Shown: positions 1 through 9,390 of the stretch, piece by piece
How positions within the stretch are numbered: the first letter of the stretch is position 1
Layout: each line of letters begins with the position of its first letter
Assembly: GCA_018242665.1 (NCBI GenBank)
Contig: JAFEBL010000006.1
Span: 124,001-188,000, forward strand
Direction: 5' to 3'
Length of the DNA stretch: 64,000 nucleotides
Origin: Nitrospira sp.
GTDB lineage: Bacteria > Nitrospirota > Nitrospiria > Nitrospirales > Nitrospiraceae
The notes under the pieces: generated by a model
What the model was told of the DNA's origin: nothing
What the model saw: only the letters and a program-made list of their open reading frames with translations
The model's database searches: none
Translations under genes and position numbers: made by a program

Positions 1-422
1 CGGATACGCCCCCAGATGTCAATCTCCCATGAGAGATTCCCTTGGAGGTAGTAGTTGAACGGGCTCGGAAATCCCGGAACGAGAAAATTGCTCTTGCGGC
101 CGAACGCCGGAGCATTGGCCGTCACGTTCATCTGTGGAGCAAAATCAGTTCTCGCAATAAACATACGGGCCTGAAACTCCTCCACCGCCGCCGCAGCGCG
201 CTTCAGGTCTTTATTATCTTCGAGCGCCGTTCGGATGAGTTTCTGCAGCTCCTGATCTCTCAACAATTCCCACCAGGGGGTATTAGCAATGGATGTCGCA
301 TCGCCACCTGGCTCCGCCATGCGGAAGGCATCCGGCGTGGTGGCATCGGGTTTGGTGAAATCCGGACCGACGGCACACCCGGCCAACAACCCTGCACACA
401 ACCCCAACACTAGTCTACGCAT
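1..422 (-). CDS. Outer-membrane efflux lipoprotein (OprM/NodT family), partial
   Basis: This is the N-terminal 140 codons of an outer-membrane factor; the gene runs off the left edge. The start ATG (420-422) overlaps the end of the upstream RND pump gene by 8 bases, so the two are translationally coupled. The protein begins with a lipoprotein signal (LLAGC, Cys16), followed by the family-typical VGPDFTKP. Next comes the segment FRMA...ANTPWWELLRDQELQKLIRTAL, which opens the periplasmic helical part of OprM-like channels. It would form the outer-membrane exit duct of the pump encoded by the next two genes. Family assignment is secure; the substrate cannot be read from the sequence. Confidence 0.9.
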   Translation of the reverse strand, partial: MRRLVLGLCAGLLAGCAVGPDFTKPDATTPDAFRMAEPGGDATSIANTPWWELLRDQELQKLIRTALEDNKDLKRAAAAVEEFQARMFIARTDFAPQMNVTANAPAFGRKSNFLVPGFPSPFNYYLQGNLSWEIDIWGRI

Positions 423-3400
423 GATGATATTCGCGCTCCTTTTCGGACTCATCAGGGATGTTCGGTGCCGGCGGAGCGCCAGGATTTTTCCCGCGCCTGC
501 TCAGCGAGCGGATCAAGACAAAGAACAACGGCACAAAGAAAATGGCCAAAAATGTCGCCGCCAGCATCCCACCGAACACGCCGGTGCCGATTGAGTTACG
601 ACTGGCGGCACCGGCGCCGGTGGCAACCACCAGAGGCACCACACCCAGAATAAACGCCATCGATGTCATCACGATCGGGCGGAAGCGAAGTTTGGCCGCC
701 TCGATCGTCGCGTCCAACAAGGGAAGACCTTCCTCATACCGCTTGTTTGCAAACTCCACGATCAGAATCGCATTCTTGGCCGACAGCCCAATCAACGTCA
801 CCAACCCGATCTGAAAATAAATATCATTGGTCATGCCCTTCAGCCACACAGCACTCAGTGCGCCGAATAGCCCCAACGGCACAGCCAGGATGACCGCAAA
901 TGGCACCACCCAGCTTTCGTACTGCGCAGCGAGCACCAGAAACACCATGAGCAAGCCAAACGCGAACGCATACATCGACTGACTACCCACCATACGCTCT
1001 TGATAGGAAATGCCGCTCCAATCGATTCCATACCCCTGCGGAATCAGTACCTCTTTCGCAACCTGCTCGAGGGCATCCAGCACTTGACCAGAGCTGTACC
1101 CAGGAGCTGCCGAGCCCAACACCAGTGCGGTATTGTAGCCGTTGAAATGGGTCACGGGGTCTGGACCGCTGGAGAAATCCGTGTCCACCACCGTGTCCAA
1201 AGGAATCATCGTGGCACCTTGCGGGCCTATCGCCCGCACATAGATTTTGGACACATCCTTCGGCGTGGAACGATATTGCGCATCAGCCTCTGTCTGAACA
1301 CGATAGACTCGGCCGTACTTAATAAAGTCATTGATGTAAAAGTTTCCAAAATAGGCCTGCATCGTATCGAAAATTTCGGAAATCGGCACGCCCAATGCTT
1401 TTGCCCGCTCACGGTTCACCTTGGCAATAATGCGTGGCGCGCTCACTCGGAAACTCGTGCCGATGGCGCCGATGGCTGGATTCTGTCGCGCCTTGCCGAT
1501 AAATTCCTGGGCCGCGGCGGAGAATTTATTGAAATCGCCGCTGCTTGGATCTTGGAGCTGCAAGGTAAACCCACCCGTGGCACCGAGCCCGCGAATCGAC
1601 GGGGCATTAAAGGCTAAAATGAGTGCCTCGGGGATTTTTGCAAATTCACCAAATGCCGCCCCGATCACCGCTTTCACATGTTGTTGCGGCGCTTTGCGCT
1701 CATCCCAGTGTTTGAGCGGCACGAACATCGTAGCCGTATTCGACCCCCGTGTACTGAACACGAAGTTCTGGCCGGAGAGGGTATCGGTCGAATGGATCAC
1801 CGGGCTGGCCAGGAAGTAACTCTCGATCTTGTTCAGCACCGCATCAGTCCGTTGCTTGGAGGCGCCATCCGGCAACTGCACGATCGTGATGAAATAGCCC
1901 TGGTCTTCTTCTGGCAAGAAACTGCTCGGGATGACCTTGAATAACATGAACACGCCGACGAGCAGGCCTCCGAAGAGCGCCACCGACAGCACACGTCGGG
2001 TCAAGGCGACACCGACGATCGAGAGATAGCGCCCCTGCATCCACGAGAAGGTTCGATTAAAGATGCCAAAAAAACCACGGTGCTGCTCCTCCCCAGGCTT
2101 GAGCACCAGGGCACACAGCGCGGGACTGAGGGTCAGCGCGACAAAACCAGAAATAATCACGGCAATCGAAATGGTAATTGCAAACTGCTTGTACAATTCG
2201 CCGGTGATGCCTCCCAGAAATCCGACCGGGACGAAGACCGCGCACAGCACCAACACAATCGCAATCACCGGCCCCGTCACCTCTTCCATCGCCCGCTTGG
2301 CGGCAGCCTTGGGAGAGAGCCCTCCTTGCGACATATGCCGCTCGCAGTTCTCCACCACGACGATCGCGTCGTCCACCACAATACCGATCACCAGCACCAT
2401 ACCGAACAACGTCAGGGTGTTGATCGAGAAACCCAGCGCCTGCATGCCGGCGAACGCGCCAATGAGGGAGACCGGTACGGCCACACCGGGGATGAGCGTC
2501 GCCCGCCAACTCTGAAGGAAGAGGTATACCACCAGAATGACCAGCACCATGGCTTCCATCAATGTCTTCACCACTTCTTTGATAGAGACATCGATGAACC
2601 GGGTGGTGTCGTAGGGAATATCGTAAGATACGCCTGGGGGAAAGCTCTTCGAGACTTCCTCCAGCTCAGCCTTCACCTTCCTCACCGTCTCAAGCGCATT
2701 GGCACCGGGAGACAGGAAGGTGAGCAAAAACACATTCGGCTTGCCGTTCCAGCGCCCTTCCAATGTATAGGACTGCGCACCCAGTTCGACGCGAGCCACA
2801 TCCCGCAAATGGACCATGGAACCATTCGGCATGGCGCGAACGATCAAATCCTCGAACTCCTTCACTTCCGTCAAACGCCCCTGCGTGATGACCGGAATCG
2901 TGAGCTCGGTGCCCTTCAACGCCGGTTCACGGCCAATCGTCCCTGCAGGAAAATCCCGGTTCTGCTCGCGAACGACGTTGACGATATCTGTTGGCGTCAG
3001 ACTCAGTTGAGCCATCCTGATCGGATCCAGGACCAGCCGCATCGAATAATTCTGGGAACCGAAGATCAGCGCATTGCCGACTCCCCGCAACCGCTTCACA
3101 TTATCGAGCACGCGGAGAATCGCATAATTCGACAAATACACCGTATCATGCGTCGGGTCCACGGAACTGAGCGCCACCACCGCCAACAGATCGGGAGAGA
3201 CTTTATTGATCGTGATGCCTTGCCGAACAACTTCCGGCGGCAGTTGCGGCTCGGCAAGTTTGACCCGGTTCTGCGTCTGCACCTGGGCAATATCGACGTC
3301 GGTGCCGATCTCAAACGTCAACTTGATCGTCATGTGTCCGTCGTTGGTGCTGGTCGAGTCGTAATAGAGCAGATTGTCGATGCCGGGAAGCTGCACCTCA

Positions 3401-3597
3401 ATCGGACGCGCCACCGAATCGGCCACAATTTCCGCATTGGCGCCGGGGTAGTCGGCTTCGATCTGCACAACGGGAGGGGTGATTTCAGGAAATTGGGCGA
3501 TCGGCAAGGCCTGCAAGGCGACCAAGCCAATCACGAGGATGATGATCGACAACACCGAGGCGAAAATCGGGCGGTCGATAAAGAAGTGTGAGATCAC
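415..3597 (-). CDS. RND efflux pump inner-membrane permease (HAE1 family)
   Basis: This 1,060-aa protein has the full length and two-fold repeated layout of AcrB/MexB-type proton-driven exporters. It opens with FFIDRPIFASVLSI, the usual TM1 start. The proton-relay motif GIVVDDAIVVVEN with its Asp pair falls near residue 408, and GLVTLIGLSAKNAILIVEFA lies in the second half. It takes substrates from the periplasm or inner membrane and passes them to the fusion protein and outer-membrane channel. Its start overlaps the fusion-protein stop by 4 bases and its end overlaps the outer-membrane factor by 8, so the three form one operon. HAE1 pumps usually export hydrophobic or amphiphilic drugs; the true substrate is unknown. 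Confidence 0.95.
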   Translation of the reverse strand: MISHFFIDRPIFASVLSIIILVIGLVALQALPIAQFPEITPPVVQIEADYPGANAEIVADSVARPIEVQLPGIDNLLYYDSTSTNDGHMTIKLTFEIGTDVDIAQVQTQNRVKLAEPQLPPEVVRQGITINKVSPDLLAVVALSSVDPTHDTVYLSNYAILRVLDNVKRLRGVGNALIFGSQNYSMRLVLDPIRMAQLSLTPTDIVNVVREQNRDFPAGTIGREPALKGTELTIPVITQGRLTEVKEFEDLIVRAMPNGSMVHLRDVARVELGAQSYTLEGRWNGKPNVFLLTFLSPGANALETVRKVKAELEEVSKSFPPGVSYDIPYDTTRFIDVSIKEVVKTLMEAMVLVILVVYLFLQSWRATLIPGVAVPVSLIGAFAGMQALGFSINTLTLFGMVLVIGIVVDDAIVVVENCERHMSQGGLSPKAAAKRAMEEVTGPVIAIVLVLCAVFVPVGFLGGITGELYKQFAITISIAVIISGFVALTLSPALCALVLKPGEEQHRGFFGIFNRTFSWMQGRYLSIVGVALTRRVLSVALFGGLLVGVFMLFKVIPSSFLPEEDQGYFITIVQLPDGASKQRTDAVLNKIESYFLASPVIHSTDTLSGQNFVFSTRGSNTATMFVPLKHWDERKAPQQHVKAVIGAAFGEFAKIPEALILAFNAPSIRGLGATGGFTLQLQDPSSGDFNKFSAAAQEFIGKARQNPAIGAIGTSFRVSAPRIIAKVNRERAKALGVPISEIFDTMQAYFGNFYINDFIKYGRVYRVQTEADAQYRSTPKDVSKIYVRAIGPQGATMIPLDTVVDTDFSSGPDPVTHFNGYNTALVLGSAAPGYSSGQVLDALEQVAKEVLIPQGYGIDWSGISYQERMVGSQSMYAFAFGLLMVFLVLAAQYESWVVPFAVILAVPLGLFGALSAVWLKGMTNDIYFQIGLVTLIGLSAKNAILIVEFANKRYEEGLPLLDATIEAAKLRFRPIVMTSMAFILGVVPLVVATGAGAASRNSIGTGVFGGMLAATFLAIFFVPLFFVLIRSLSRRGKNPGAPPAPNIPDESEKEREYHHA

Positions 3598-4790
3598 GAG
3601 GCGCGCTCCGGCTGCGGCTGCTCGGCAGGCGGAACGGTCGTCGTACCGGCCGGAGCAAGCGGCACGGGCTTCACCGGCGCTCCGGGCGCGATTTTATGCA
3701 GGCCCTCCACAATGATGCGATCGCCGACGTGTACCCCATCTTCCACGATCCATTGGTTGCCCTGCCAATTGGTCGCCACAATTTCCCGCATTTCCACCTT
3801 GTCGTCCTTACCGACGACAAACACGATGGAGCCCTTCGCGCCCTGCTGCACCGCGCGTTGCGGCACCAGGATGGCACCGGTCTTGAGCGTGCCCTTGAAC
3901 CGGACCCGCACAAACTGTCCCGGCAGCAACACCCGGTCGGGATTGGGAAACACCACCCGCGCCTGTCGCGAGCCCGTATCGGTTTTCAATCCCACGTCGA
4001 GCAGATCCAGCACGCCTTCATGCCTGTAGGTCGTCCCGTCGACAAAGGTGAGCACGCCGCGTAACTGGTACACACCGGGATGCTGAATGCGCTTGGCATC
4101 GGTATCGCGCTTCCGTTTCAGCAGGAAACTCTCCGGCGCACTGACAATGACATACATGGGATCCACTTGATGGATCATGGTCAACAAGTCTGTTTGCGCC
4201 GATACTAATCGGCCTTCATACATGCGTGTCCGTTCGATCATCCCGTCAATTGGCGCGATAATCAGCGTATTATCGAGATCGAATTTCGCTTTGACGAGCT
4301 CCGCCTTTGCGCCTTCCAGGGCGGCCTTCGCGGCTAACTCTTCGGCGACCGCGTCGTCCAGATCCTTCGTACTGACCGCCTGCTCTGCCAGCAGCGGCTT
4401 CACCCGTGCCAGATTCTGGTTGGCTTGCACCAATCGGGCTTCCGATTGCGCGACTTTCGCCTTGGCACTGAGCATCGCGGCGTGGAACGGCACGGGATCG
4501 ATTTGATAGAGCCGATCGCCCTTTTTGACGTCGCGGCCTTCCTTGAAAAACCACTGTTTCAAAATGCCGGTCACCTGGGAACGAATTTCCACAGGCCGTG
4601 ACGACTCCGCCTGTCCGATGAACTCCGGTTCGTCAGGTACATCCTGAGCCGTCGCGACCACAATCCCCACTTCCGGAACCGGACGGGCCGGCGAGGAGCC
4701 GGCTTCCGGCTTACAACCCGGTAGAAGCGCCAACGCGAGCCCCCCGCACACCACCGAGGCTACAGCGGACCATCGCAATCGCCTGACCAT
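3594..4790 (-). CDS. RND efflux periplasmic adaptor (membrane fusion protein), lipoprotein
   Basis: This 398-aa AcrA/MexA-type adaptor has a lipoprotein signal (LALLPGC, Cys26). It then has the order barrel-sandwich half, alpha-hairpin (about residues 105-175, rich in Ala/Glu/Lys), second sandwich half (IIAPIDGMIERTRMYEG) and C-terminal beta domains, with PGQFVRVRFKG near residue 295. It bridges pump and outer-membrane channel in the periplasm. It is the first gene of the three-gene operon, and its stop overlaps the pump start (ATGA). A Pro-rich tail ends the protein. No linked regulator is visible. Confidence 0.94.
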   Translation of the reverse strand: MVRRLRWSAVASVVCGGLALALLPGCKPEAGSSPARPVPEVGIVVATAQDVPDEPEFIGQAESSRPVEIRSQVTGILKQWFFKEGRDVKKGDRLYQIDPVPFHAAMLSAKAKVAQSEARLVQANQNLARVKPLLAEQAVSTKDLDDAVAEELAAKAALEGAKAELVKAKFDLDNTLIIAPIDGMIERTRMYEGRLVSAQTDLLTMIHQVDPMYVIVSAPESFLLKRKRDTDAKRIQHPGVYQLRGVLTFVDGTTYRHEGVLDLLDVGLKTDTGSRQARVVFPNPDRVLLPGQFVRVRFKGTLKTGAILVPQRAVQQGAKGSIVFVVGKDDKVEMREIVATNWQGNQWIVEDGVHVGDRIIVEGLHKIAPGAPVKPVPLAPAGTTTVPPAEQPQPERAS

Positions 4791-5163
4791 AGGTACTCCT
4801 GACTACAATCTGAATTGACGCGCGCCGAGATGAATGCGTACCCATCTTACTGGTTGGCTGTCATGTACGCAACGGGCCCCTTCTGGCCGGGAACGAAGGA
4901 GGGTGGTCGGCCCGGCTCTGGATTCAGGAAAGACAATCCGGCAGAGGGGATGGTGACGAGAGCCGAACTTTGCGGAATACAATCAATCGGTACCGCCAGA
5001 GTTACCGTAACAACAAAAGAGCGCTTCAGCGACAACAGAAATAAGGATTCACCGTCCCGCCGGCTGCGGGAATGCCCATCCCTACGCATACAGAACAGGC
5101 ATCCCGTCAGCCGTTTCATCATGGGCTGATGAAGGGTCGGCGTCGATGTGGACAGGCACAGTG
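4791..5163. other. Intergenic region upstream of the efflux operon
   Basis: These 373 bases lie between the start of the efflux operon (reading left) and the end of the DUF1579 gene. It should carry the efflux promoter. I see no convincing promoter, operator or terminator. A 91-codon minus-strand open frame at 4847-5122 has no family resemblance and no good ribosome binding site. Confidence 0.5.
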
Positions 5164-5763
5164 CTAAGATTTTCTCGTATAGGTGATCTCCATGAACTTC
5201 ATTTCCTTCCCATGCCCATGGGTTCCGTACATTTCAAACGTCTGTGAGTTCTGATCAATGATGGTCCACACCGCACGGTGATGCATCTGCCCTCCGCCCG
5301 GTTCCGGATGTGAGCCCTTCAGGGTAATCGTTTTGCCGTCGGCGCTGGCCGTGCCTTGCATAGTGAAAATACCGGTTCCCATGCTATCCATCCAGGCCGT
5401 GACATATTTCTTGGTGATATTGTCATAGGCATCGATGCCGATCCCGGCGAAGGGTTGCCCCATCATGGTGCCGTTGAATTCCTGATAGAGAAACCGCCCG
5501 TCCAACAACATCTTCATGTCTGCGGTGCCGGCAGATTCGGACGGGGGCTTCCCCGGCTCCATCCATTCTTTGGTCTGAGTGGTCCAGCTCCCGACAAGAC
5601 TGGCCAATACTTTGTGGGGCTCGCCCGGCATGGCCGCCTTCTTCCACACCTCCATCATGGCTTGGGGATCCATGGCCTTTCCAGACTTCTTCTCCTTGGC
5701 AGAGACTGGTATGGTCATGATGAACGTGCAGAGACAGGCAAGCAGCATTGGTGTCACGCGCAT
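5164..5763 (-). CDS. Secreted DUF1579 protein
   Basis: This 199-aa protein starts at MRVTPML, chosen because AAAGGAGG sits five bases upstream; an in-frame codon 11 codons earlier lacks this. A Sec signal peptide (about residues 1-22, ending PVSA) is followed by a DUF1579 lipocalin-like domain. Family marks are LVGSWTT near the beginning, FLYQEFNGTMMGQPFAGIG in the middle and YDNITKKYVTAWMDSMG after it. Function of the family is unknown; such proteins often sit beside DGPF and glyoxalase-like genes, as here. It is the last gene of the minus-strand ECF42-linked run and has its own possible ECF42-like promoter at 5817-5843. Confidence 0.85.
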   Translation of the reverse strand: MRVTPMLLACLCTFIMTIPVSAKEKKSGKAMDPQAMMEVWKKAAMPGEPHKVLASLVGSWTTQTKEWMEPGKPPSESAGTADMKMLLDGRFLYQEFNGTMMGQPFAGIGIDAYDNITKKYVTAWMDSMGTGIFTMQGTASADGKTITLKGSHPEPGGGQMHHRAVWTIIDQNSQTFEMYGTHGHGKEMKFMEITYTRKS

Positions 5764-5816
5764 GGTAACCTCCTTTATGGGTGAGGATGGCGCCATCGAT
5801 CTCGTGGCGCCATCCG

Positions 5817-5843
5817 GTTCGTCAGGTCTCTATGTCATCGACT
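5817..5843 (-). promoter_or_regulatory. Possible second ECF42-type promoter
   Basis: On the minus strand AGTCGA (5843-5838) is followed after 16 bases by CGAAC (5821-5817). This is one base off the -35 TGTCGA recalled for ECF42 sigma factors and has the same spacing as the better site at 9876-9902. It lies about 55 bases before the DUF1579 start. Chance occurrence cannot be excluded. Confidence 0.35.
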
Positions 5844-5939
5844 GCGGCGAATCTCGATCAGACCGCCCCCCTGAGTCTAGTCAATCACGTGGCGATGGGC
5901 TGGTCAATGCACACCACCGTCAATGCCTAGGACCGTCGT

Positions 5940-6365
5940 CTACGGTTTCTTGGCCATCTGCGCGCGCAGGCGATCTTCTTGTTCCCTCAACTCCGGTGTG
6001 AACTCAGCGCCGAAGTCCTCCGCCTCGAAGACCTGCCGAATTTCAATCTCCGATTCGCCGGGCATCGGATTGGGACAACGCATGACCCACTCGATCGCCT
6101 CCTCCTTCGACCGGCATTGCCAGACCCAATAGCCGGCAATCAATTCCTTGGTCTCAGCAAAGGGACCATCGATGACGGTGCGCCGGGTGCCCGAGAATCT
6201 GACGCGCGCGCCCTTGGCGCTCGGATGGAGTCCGTCGCCGGCCAACATCACGCCCGCTTGCACCAGTTCCTCGTTGAACTGCCCCATCTCGCTTAGCAAC
6301 TGCTGGCTCGGCATGACCCCGGCCTCCGACTCGTTGGTGGCCTTGATGATGATCATAAATCGCAT
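5940..6365 (-). CDS. YCII/DGPF-family protein
   Basis: This 141-aa protein begins at MRFMIIIKAT with AAGGAG nine bases upstream. The YCII fold is recognisable from the ferredoxin-like start, the variant DGPF signature IDGPFAETKELIAGYWVWQ (about residues 70-88) and the following helix EEAIEWVMRCP. The C-terminal 35 residues are charged and extend past the core domain. DGPF proteins have no established activity but are the hallmark partners of ECF42 sigma factors. It lies 13 bases after the PhnB-like gene and is probably cotranscribed with it. Confidence 0.9.
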   Translation of the reverse strand: MRFMIIIKATNESEAGVMPSQQLLSEMGQFNEELVQAGVMLAGDGLHPSAKGARVRFSGTRRTVIDGPFAETKELIAGYWVWQCRSKEEAIEWVMRCPNPMPGESEIEIRQVFEAEDFGAEFTPELREQEDRLRAQMAKKP

Positions 6366-6378
6366 GGTCCGGCACTCC

Positions 6379-6867
6379 TTATATGCCCTCATAGGCCTGC
6401 TTCAGGGTTTTGAGATCAGGTTTCGCCATCTGCAGAATCGCCGCCATGACCCGTTCGGACTTTTGAGGATCCTTGTCGCGCAACATTGCCTCCCACTCGG
6501 GAGAGACGATCTGCCACGACAACCCGTACTTATCCTTGAGCCATCCGCAGGGCCCCGGTTCTCCCCCGTCCTTCGTGAGCGTCTCCCACAGGTCGTCAAT
6601 TTCCTGTTGCGTCCGGCATTTCACCATGAAGGACACCGCTTCAGTAAATTTGAACACCGGCCCTCCGTTCAATGCGACATATTCCCGCCCATCGATCTCA
6701 AAGGTCACGGTCATGACCGAGCCTTTGGGTCTTCCCGCAGCCTGGGCGCCGGCTTCTCCATACCGGGTGATGTGCCCCATCTTGGAATGCTTGAAGATCG
6801 ACACGTAGAACTTGGCTGCCTCCTCGGCCTGATCATCAAACCAGAGACAGGGAGTGATGGTGTGCAT
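6379..6867 (-). CDS. VOC-superfamily protein (PhnB / 3-demethylubiquinone methyltransferase-like)
   Basis: This 162-aa glyoxalase-fold protein starts at MHTITPCLWF, with a GAAAGGAA ribosome site. The opening TPCLWFDDQAEEAAKFY and the later FKFTEAVSFMVKCRTQQEIDDLWETL and GWLKDKYGLSWQIV are characteristic of the PhnB-like branch. No enzyme activity is established for most members. The position between DGPF and MoaD-like genes fits the ECF42 operon, whose gene sets commonly include VOC proteins. Confidence 0.9.
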   Translation of the reverse strand: MHTITPCLWFDDQAEEAAKFYVSIFKHSKMGHITRYGEAGAQAAGRPKGSVMTVTFEIDGREYVALNGGPVFKFTEAVSFMVKCRTQQEIDDLWETLTKDGGEPGPCGWLKDKYGLSWQIVSPEWEAMLRDKDPQKSERVMAAILQMAKPDLKTLKQAYEGI

Positions 6868-6933
6868 GTTCGATGGTTCCTTTCTCTGATCAGGGAATCG
6901 TCTGTCTTGCACACATTTCTGTGCCAAGCGGGG

Positions 6934-7230
6934 CTAGCCGCCAGCCATAGCCCCCACGATCAACAATGGTTCCACTCCCTTCGCGACCGATTCGGGCAAG
7001 GGAACATCCGGCGGGTCGTGTGATACATCCTGCTCGCAGGCAAAGAAGCGGATGAAGGGCCGGCGCCGTTTGGTCACATGGTCTCGAATCGTCCCCCGCA
7101 ACACGGGATAACACGCCTCCAATGCATCGAGAACCGCCTCCTGTGTGACAGGCCCGACCACATTCAGCGCCACTTCCCCGTCGACTTTCGCCAGCGTCCG
7201 CAAATGTTGCGGCAAGATCACGCGCACCAT
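6934..7230 (-). CDS. MoaD/ThiS-family small sulfur-carrier-like protein
   Basis: This 98-aa protein has a start placed at [10 protein letters not shown], directly after GGAGGCC. It begins with the ubiquitin-like strand [19 protein letters not shown] and ends in the diglycine tail MAGG, the feature that is adenylated and thiocarboxylated in MoaD, ThiS and SAMP proteins. No E1-like activating enzyme is encoded nearby, so its partner is unknown. Pairing with a beta-propeller gene 71 bases upstream may be functional. It may be a cofactor sulfur carrier or a modifier; the sequence does not decide. Confidence 0.85.
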   Translation of the reverse strand: MVRVILPQHLRTLAKVDGEVALNVVGPVTQEAVLDALEACYPVLRGTIRDHVTKRRRPFIRFFACEQDVSHDPPDVPLPESVAKGVEPLLIVGAMAGG

Positions 7231-7301
7231 TGGTGGCCTCCAAATGTCATTCGTCTCTCGTGAAACGTCTCTCGCAGCCGGAACGCGCGGGCGGTTTCGC
7301 T

Positions 7302-8486
7302 TCACGGCAACATTTGCACCTCAACGGAGAGCACCCCCGGCAAATTCTGCGCAATCGCCATCCAATTGTCTCCGCCGTCGGCCGAAGCATAGACCTGCCC
7401 GCCGGTCGTCCCGAAATAAATGCCACAAGGATCGAACGCATCGACCGCCATCGCATCGCGCAGGATGTTCACGTAGCAATGTGCTTGCGGCAACCCTTTG
7501 GTCAATGCCTCCCACTCATGGCCTCCCGTTCGACTACGATAGACGCGCAGTTTCCCCTCGGGAGGGTAATGTTCCGAATCGCTCTTGATCGGCACGACGT
7601 AGACTGTCTCCGGTTCATGCGCATGCACCGCGATAGGAAAGCCGAAATCGGTCGGCAGATTGCCGCTGATCTCATGCCACGAATCGCCACCGTCATCACT
7701 GCGCATCACGTCCCAATGTTTCTGCATGAACAATACGTTGGGACGGGAAGGATGCATCGTGATGCGATGCACGCAATGGCCGACCTCCGCATCCGGATCA
7801 GGCAGCTCGTATTTCGACAGCAAGCCCTTGTTCGTGGGCCGCCAGCTTTGTCCGCTATCTTCGCTCCGAAACGTACCGGCTGCCGAAATGGCCACGAACA
7901 TGCGGTTCGGTTGCCGTTGATCCAACAAGACCGTGTGAAGACACATCCCGCCGGCACCCGGTTGCCACAGTGGTCCCTTGGCGCTACGTAATCCCGCCAG
8001 TTCCTTCCAGGTCCGTCCGCCGTCCAGTGATTTGAACAGAGCCGCGTCCTCGACACCGGCAAAGACCGTGTCCGGTTCCGTCGGCGATGGTTCCAGATGC
8101 CAGACGCGCTTGAATTCCCAGGGACGCTGCGTGCCGTCGTAATGCTGGTGGGTCGTCAGCGGTAGACCGGTTGCTGCGGACTGGTCGTACACGAACATGT
8201 TGCTCTCGCCTTTGGGCATGCCGTCTTCCCCCATGAGATCTTCCGGCTTGGTGCCGGGAGGGTTCCAGGTTTTTCCTCCGTCGTCCGATCGTTGGATGAC
8301 CTGTCCGAACCAGCTGCTCGTCTGCGAAGCGTAGAGCCGGTCGGGGTCGGCCGGCGAACCGGTCAGATGGTAAATTTCCCACCCTCCCCACAAGGGTCCC
8401 TGCACGTCCCACGTTGTGCGCGTTCCATCCGAGGACAGGATGAACGCCCCCTTTTTCGTTCCTACCAAGACTCGTACGCGACTCAT
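7302..8486 (-). CDS. BNR/sialidase-like beta-propeller protein
   Basis: This 394-aa protein starts at [15 protein letters not shown] with GAAGGAG seven bases upstream. It contains repeated Asp-box motifs of the form S.DGG.TW ([46 protein letters not shown]), one per propeller blade. There is no signal peptide, so it is probably cytoplasmic. Sialidase catalytic residues (the Arg triad) are not evident; the fold resembles WD40/YVTN/BNR proteins of unknown function. It precedes the MoaD-like gene, suggesting a pair. An imperfect repeat cluster lies directly upstream (8527-8604). Confidence 0.88.
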   Translation of the reverse strand: MSRVRVLVGTKKGAFILSSDGTRTTWDVQGPLWGGWEIYHLTGSPADPDRLYASQTSSWFGQVIQRSDDGGKTWNPPGTKPEDLMGEDGMPKGESNMFVYDQSAATGLPLTTHQHYDGTQRPWEFKRVWHLEPSPTEPDTVFAGVEDAALFKSLDGGRTWKELAGLRSAKGPLWQPGAGGMCLHTVLLDQRQPNRMFVAISAAGTFRSEDSGQSWRPTNKGLLSKYELPDPDAEVGHCVHRITMHPSRPNVLFMQKHWDVMRSDDGGDSWHEISGNLPTDFGFPIAVHAHEPETVYVVPIKSDSEHYPPEGKLRVYRSRTGGHEWEALTKGLPQAHCYVNILRDAMAVDAFDPCGIYFGTTGGQVYASADGGDNWMAIAQNLPGVLSVEVQMLP

Positions 8487-8526
8487 ATCTGACTCCTTCA
8501 TGTTTTCGGTTGAAAACCGTGGACGT

Positions 8527-8604
8527 CACGCGGGAAACGTGCGGCGTTGAAGAATGTCCATCATTTCACGTTTCGCATTTCCCGTTTCACGTTTCAGGCT
8601 TCAC
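8527..8604. repeat. TTTCACG repeat cluster
   Basis: The copies TTTCACG at 8574-8580 and 8585-8591, the near copies TTTCGC and TTTCAGG, and an upstream inverse-like GGGAAACGTG form an imperfect inverted repeat between two genes of the DGPF operon. The same unit recurs at 63155-63277. It reaches the stop codon of the neighbouring DGPF gene (8601). It may be a small dispersed intergenic element. Confidence 0.45.
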
Positions 8605-8960
8605 GGCAGTCCCGTCACGTCCCGCACCGGCCGGACTTCGACAGTCCCGATGGTGGCTCCCGGCACGCGAGCGGCAATGGCCACCGCTGCTTCGCGGTCT
8701 TTGGCCTCAATGAGAAAGTACCCCCCCATCTGCTCCCGCGTTTCGATAAAAGGTCCGTCCGTTACGATGGCAGCGCCGTCCCGCACCCGGACCAACGTTG
8801 CGCTGGCCGCCGGCTGGACCGGGGAGGCATGGACATACTGGCCCTGTGTATCCAATTGGTGACAGAGGCCGATAGAATCCGACAGCAGAGAACGCTTTCG
8901 CTCCTCGCTCAATGTGTCATATGTCGCTTCGTCGTGATGCACCAACAGAATGAATTTCAT
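8601..8960 (-). CDS. YCII/DGPF-family protein
   Basis: This 119-aa protein is a complete single YCII domain. It begins MKFILLVHHDEATYDTL, carries LVRVRDGAAIVTDGPFIETRE near residues 58-78 and ends ATIGTVEVRPV, the canonical closing strand. It belongs to the classic DGPF group whose genes neighbour ECF42 sigma factors. It is 34 bases downstream of a second DGPF gene and probably cotranscribed. No activity is known. Confidence 0.92.
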   Translation of the reverse strand: MKFILLVHHDEATYDTLSEERKRSLLSDSIGLCHQLDTQGQYVHASPVQPAASATLVRVRDGAAIVTDGPFIETREQMGGYFLIEAKDREAAVAIAARVPGATIGTVEVRPVRDVTGLP

Positions 8961-8994
8961 CGTAGGCTCCAGGTACCGTCAGGCCGGCCGGTAA

Positions 8995-9351
8995 TCAGGC
9001 GCAGCCGCCTTCCTTGATGGGCCGGACTTCGATGCTGCCGTACCGCGCACCGGGGAACTTCGCCGCCACGCGCAGCGCATCGTTCAGGTCCCGGACATCA
9101 ATCAGCAGATAGCCGGCCAGTTGTTCCTTTGTTTCCGCAAAAGGCCCGTCGGTCGTGGCCACCTTGCCGTTGCGGACCCGAACGGTCGTGGCCGTGTCCA
9201 CCGGATGCAACGGCGACGCGGACAACATTTCGCCCTGTTTCGTTAAGGCCTCGCAGTACGCCATCGACTCGTCGGAGAGCGCGATCCGCTCGGCCTGCGG
9301 CATGGCGTGCAGATCCTTTTCTTCCATGTATACCAAACACAAATATTTCAT
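8995..9351 (-). CDS. YCII/DGPF-family protein
   Basis: This 118-aa protein is a paralogue of the next gene. It begins MKYLCLVYMEEKDL, carries VRVRNGKVATTDGPFAETKE in the centre and ends YGSIEVRPIKEGGCA. Catalysis by YCII proteins depends on a His/Asp pair in some homologues; here the role is unassigned. It follows the first operon gene by 39 bases. Three DGPF proteins in one operon fit an ECF42-controlled locus. Confidence 0.92.
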   Translation of the reverse strand: MKYLCLVYMEEKDLHAMPQAERIALSDESMAYCEALTKQGEMLSASPLHPVDTATTVRVRNGKVATTDGPFAETKEQLAGYLLIDVRDLNDALRVAAKFPGARYGSIEVRPIKEGGCA

Positions 9352-9390
9352 CCTGGCCTCCCAATTCCGGATTGCACCCTGGTGACCTTC

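Noticed and set aside
2080-3591. 503-codon plus-strand frame opposite the first RND pump.
   Set aside because: The same reason applies: His/Arg-rich shadow of a real gene.
4847-5122. 91-codon minus-strand frame before the efflux operon.
   Set aside because: It has no convincing ribosome site and no family. A CLFC-type stretch near its N-terminus is not a lipobox in a signal peptide.
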